Source: DAOOOW01 sp035387885
Lineage (GTDB): Bacteria > Patescibacteriota > Patescibacteriia > UBA2196
Direction: 5' to 3'
Assembly (NCBI GenBank): GCA_035387885.1
Contig: DAOOOW010000016.1
Location: 1 to 24,669 of the forward strand
Length of the DNA stretch: 24,669 nucleotides
The notes under the pieces were generated by a model. It made no database searches and was not told where the DNA came from. It saw only the letters and a program-made list of their open reading frames with translations. The translations under genes were made by a program, and so were the position numbers. Below, piece by piece: positions 22,818 through 24,669 of this stretch. How positions within the stretch are numbered: position 1 is the first letter of the stretch; each line of letters opens with the position of its first letter.

Positions 22818-23792
22818 TTATTTTACAAAGGCATTAAATAAATACCCGATTATGATTATATTTAAAGTTGTGATTCCAAAAAAATAAATCAGCAATTTAA
22901 TTTTCATTACTCGTTTCAATATTAACGCTTCGGGGAACGAGAGCCCGACTACGGCCATCATAAAAGCCATAGCTGTGCCCAGGGGGATACCTTTTTCAAC
23001 GAGAGATTGCATTATCGGTATTACTCCGACCGCATTGGCATACATTGGAACAGCAACAAGCGTAGCAATTGGAACAGCAAACAAATTTTCGGCTGTTATG
23101 TATTTTTCAAAAAACCCAGTCGGAATAAAGCCATGTATCGCCGCCCCGACCGCAATACCTAAAAGCACATAAGGCGTTATTTTTTTAGTCAAATCCAGCC
23201 CCTCATGCCAAAACTTTCTGATCAGTACACTGAATTTTTCCTTGCCATTTTGAATATCTATCTTTTTGCTTTTAATATTCCAGACATAATCAGCCACATG
23301 TTTTTCCAGTTTTAGCTTGCTCAATATAAAACCACCGATTACGCCCAGTAAAATTGCCGAGATAACATATAGGATTGTCACTTTCCAGCCAAAAAGTCCG
23401 GCAAACAAAACGACCGCCACTTGGTTTACCAATGGTGAAGTAATTAAAAAGGATAGTGTCACTCCGAGCGGTATACCAGCTTCCAAAAATCCGATAAATA
23501 AAGGGATTGAAGAGCAGGAACAGAAAGGCGTGATTGTTCCAAAGATCGCAGCCAAAAAATAATCCAATCCGTACCATTTCCTTGAAGCGAGAAAATCGCG
23601 AAGCTTTTCAATCGGCAAATAATGCCGAATAACCGCCATGAAATAGTTGATGATCAAAAGCAGAATGAGGATTTTCAGGGAATCATAAATAAAAAAATTA
23701 ACCGCCGTTCCCAGATGAGCTTCCGAGCTTAGATTAAAGACCGAATAACTTAGCCAGTCCGCAAATAATTGTAGTGGGTAAAAAATATCCAT
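22818..23792 (-). CDS. ArsP-type (DUF318) permease
   Basis: ArsP-family permeases export metal(loid)s or organoarsenicals. The 324 residues have about eight membrane helices in two halves separated by a cytoplasmic basic loop (~175-205). The family signature TPFCSCSSIPLF (C91, C93) is followed by GFLEAGIPLGVTLSFLITSPLVNQ, and the second half mirrors it (VAVPMYANAVGVIPI, EKGIPLGTAMAFMM). The frame could start at a TTG (23807) overlapping the previous gene, but the ATG at 23790-23792 lies 8 bases after that gene and gives a normal N-terminus. The substrate cannot be told from sequence. Confidence 0.9.
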   Translation of the reverse strand: MDIFYPLQLFADWLSYSVFNLSSEAHLGTAVNFFIYDSLKILILLLIINYFMAVIRHYLPIEKLRDFLASRKWYGLDYFLAAIFGTITPFCSCSSIPLFIGFLEAGIPLGVTLSFLITSPLVNQVAVVLFAGLFGWKVTILYVISAILLGVIGGFILSKLKLEKHVADYVWNIKSKKIDIQNGKEKFSVLIRKFWHEGLDLTKKITPYVLLGIAVGAAIHGFIPTGFFEKYITAENLFAVPIATLVAVPMYANAVGVIPIMQSLVEKGIPLGTAMAFMMAVVGLSFPEALILKRVMKIKLLIYFFGITTLNIIIIGYLFNAFVK

Positions 23793-23800
23793 AGCTTTTA

Positions 23801-24103
23801 TTAACAATTACCTCCGCAACTGCAGGCAGGTTTATTTTCCGATGTTGTCTCGGTAGTTTCTTTAGTTATTAATTCTTTAATTTTTTCTATATCAGACACT
23901 GATCCGGTCATTACCGGTTTGCCATTTATCGCCAAAACCGGACTTTGCATTACGCCCATCTCAATTATTTTTTGAATGTCGGTGATATATTCCACTTCTG
24001 TTTTTATCCCTAATTCTTGAACGGCTTGCTTCGTTAGTTCAAAAAGTTTTTTGCAAGTTGGACATCCTGAACCTAAAACTTGAATTTTGTCGCTATTTTT
24101 CAT
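23801..24103 (-). CDS. Small thioredoxin-like protein (CPTC) with Cys-rich tail
   Basis: The 100-residue cytoplasmic protein belongs to the redox-active disulfide / MTH895-type group. It shows beta-strand IQVLGSGC, the redox pair C14-P-T-C17, and the cis-Pro strand MQSPVLAINGKPV. Unusually it ends in ACSCGGNC (C94, C96, C100), a tail that looks able to bind a metal or metalloid. It overlaps the arsR gene by 11 bases, so the two are co-translated. It is the natural cytoplasmic electron donor for the CcdA-like transporter downstream. Confidence 0.9.
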   Translation of the reverse strand: MKNSDKIQVLGSGCPTCKKLFELTKQAVQELGIKTEVEYITDIQKIIEMGVMQSPVLAINGKPVMTGSVSDIEKIKELITKETTETTSENKPACSCGGNC

Positions 24104-24410
24104 ACGATTGTAAAAATTTATTTAATAATGAATTATATTTATTAACTTCTTTTTTGTTGATTGAATAATAAACTCTCAAGCCCTCTTTTCGATCCTCCAC
24201 TAATTTAAAATCTTTCAGGACTTTTAAATGATGCGATGTGAGGTTTTGGGGGATATCAAGGAATTGCCAGATATCGCAGACGCATTTTTCTCCCGATCTC
24301 AACATACATAGTATTTTCATTCTGTTTTCCTCGGCTACGACCTTTAGAAATTCAACGGCCTTGCCGAGTTCGGCAGTTGATTCTTTATTGCGACAGCATT
24401 TTGGTTTCAT
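24093..24410 (-). CDS. arsR: ArsR/SmtB-family metal(loid)-sensing repressor
   Basis: The 105-residue winged-helix repressor has the helix-3 metal box EKCVCDIWQFL (C43, C45), the recognition helix LTSHHLKVLKD and the wing EGLRVYYSI. The Cys that follows the box in E. coli ArsR is replaced by Trp. An N-terminal Cys pair (C5, C6) could complete an alpha3N-type site as in CadC, so Cd/Pb/Zn as well as As(III) are possible inducers. A TTG 12 bases upstream also opens the frame, but I prefer the ATG at 24408-24410. As first gene of the operon under a palindrome-covered promoter, it most likely autoregulates. Confidence 0.92.
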   Translation of the reverse strand: MKPKCCRNKESTAELGKAVEFLKVVAEENRMKILCMLRSGEKCVCDIWQFLDIPQNLTSHHLKVLKDFKLVEDRKEGLRVYYSINKKEVNKYNSLLNKFLQSYEK

Positions 24411-24429
24411 ATATTTAGTCAAAATTAAC

Positions 24430-24477
24430 TATATCAGTGTATATTGATATAATACACAAAAAATAAATGGCAGTCAA
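24430..24477 (-). promoter_or_regulatory. Operon promoter with ArsR-type operator
   Basis: On the minus strand TTGACT (24472-24477) and TATTAT (24449-24454) are spaced by 17 bases. The inverted repeat TATATCA / TGATATA (24430-24436, 24445-24451) overlaps the -10 and the expected start of transcription, the usual position for ArsR/SmtB repressors. Confidence 0.7.
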
Positions 24478-24514
24478 GGCCAATTTTGCTAATTGTTTAT
24501 TTAATCCCACTGAG

Positions 24515-24669
24515 TCAGAATAAACCGTTCAAAATTTCAAAGCTGTCCAATACAAGATCTATTGCTGTTGGAAGGAACAAGACAAAGACAATCCCAGTCA
24601 GCTTCGTGCCCGACTTGTCACTTCCTTTACGATCATCCATCGGAAGTAATATAACCTCGACCTTTTTCC
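24515..24669 (-). CDS. Possible 3' end of an unrecognised gene (partial)
   Basis: From the window edge a minus-strand frame is open for 50 codons and ends in TGA at 24515-24517. The C-terminal part is hydrophobic (GIVFVLFLPTAIDLVLD) and could be a membrane segment. The plus strand is also open here, so coding is not certain. I do not recognise it. If real, it lies upstream of the arsR promoter on the same strand. Confidence 0.3.
   Translation of the reverse strand, partial: KKVEVILLPMDDRKGSDKSGTKLTGIVFVLFLPTAIDLVLDSFEILNGLF

Overview
Kind of organism. Small, tightly packed genes, very A/T-rich DNA in the left two thirds, a T4SS-pilin-like secreted protein, rubrerythrin, and numerous short palindromes and micro-tandem repeats inside essential genes all point to a Candidate Phyla Radiation (Patescibacteria, Parcubacteria-like) genome. 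This rests on recognising gene and repeat types by eye. TGA is used as a normal stop (for example in lgt), so the code looks standard, and in-frame TAA or TAG codons are best read as mutations.

Left part (1-15050), mostly core genes. From left to right: the 3' end of an unknown gene; a pilin-like protein; lgt (lipoprotein maturation); a small unknown gene; an AhpF-like thioredoxin reductase; trpS behind a tRNA-Cys gene; polA; a membrane-anchored unknown protein; a PIN-domain protein; comM/yifB; a decayed small gene; a small unknown gene; tsaE and tsaD (t6A tRNA modification); a membrane-linked methyltransferase; tRNA-Glu; and rubrerythrin. lgt, polA and tsaD all carry in-frame palindromic or micro-repeat insertions. 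Related REP-like palindromes lie between genes, and a roughly 150-bp imperfect inverted repeat follows polA.

Middle part (about 15100-19411), an accessory region with visible decay. It holds a small conserved-looking ORF, an unknown gene, a ParB-like/DNA methyltransferase fusion cut by one in-frame TAA, a truncated phage-type HTH gene fused tail to tail with a truncated RadC-like gene at an apparent deletion junction, and an intact-looking AbiEi/AbiEii toxin-antitoxin pair with its own promoter and operator-like palindrome. The base composition looks less A/T-extreme here than to the left.

Right part (19480-24477), a nine-gene, one-strand operon. In transcription order: an ArsR/SmtB repressor; a CPTC thioredoxin-like protein with a Cys-rich tail; an ArsP-type permease; an ArsF-like anchored CWSC protein; a CcdA/ArsG-like transporter; an anchored Cys-containing protein with a periplasmic-binding-protein look; an anchored CPHC thioredoxin-fold protein; a CPIC membrane protein; and a soluble unknown protein. 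An operator-like inverted repeat overlaps the promoter. The set reads as a metal(loid)-induced export system coupled to a thiol-disulfide relay across the membrane. It resembles the ArsEFG type but has several extra cysteine-bearing members whose roles are unknown. This is the best candidate in the window for an undescribed system. The last 155 bases may hold the 3' end of another minus-strand gene.
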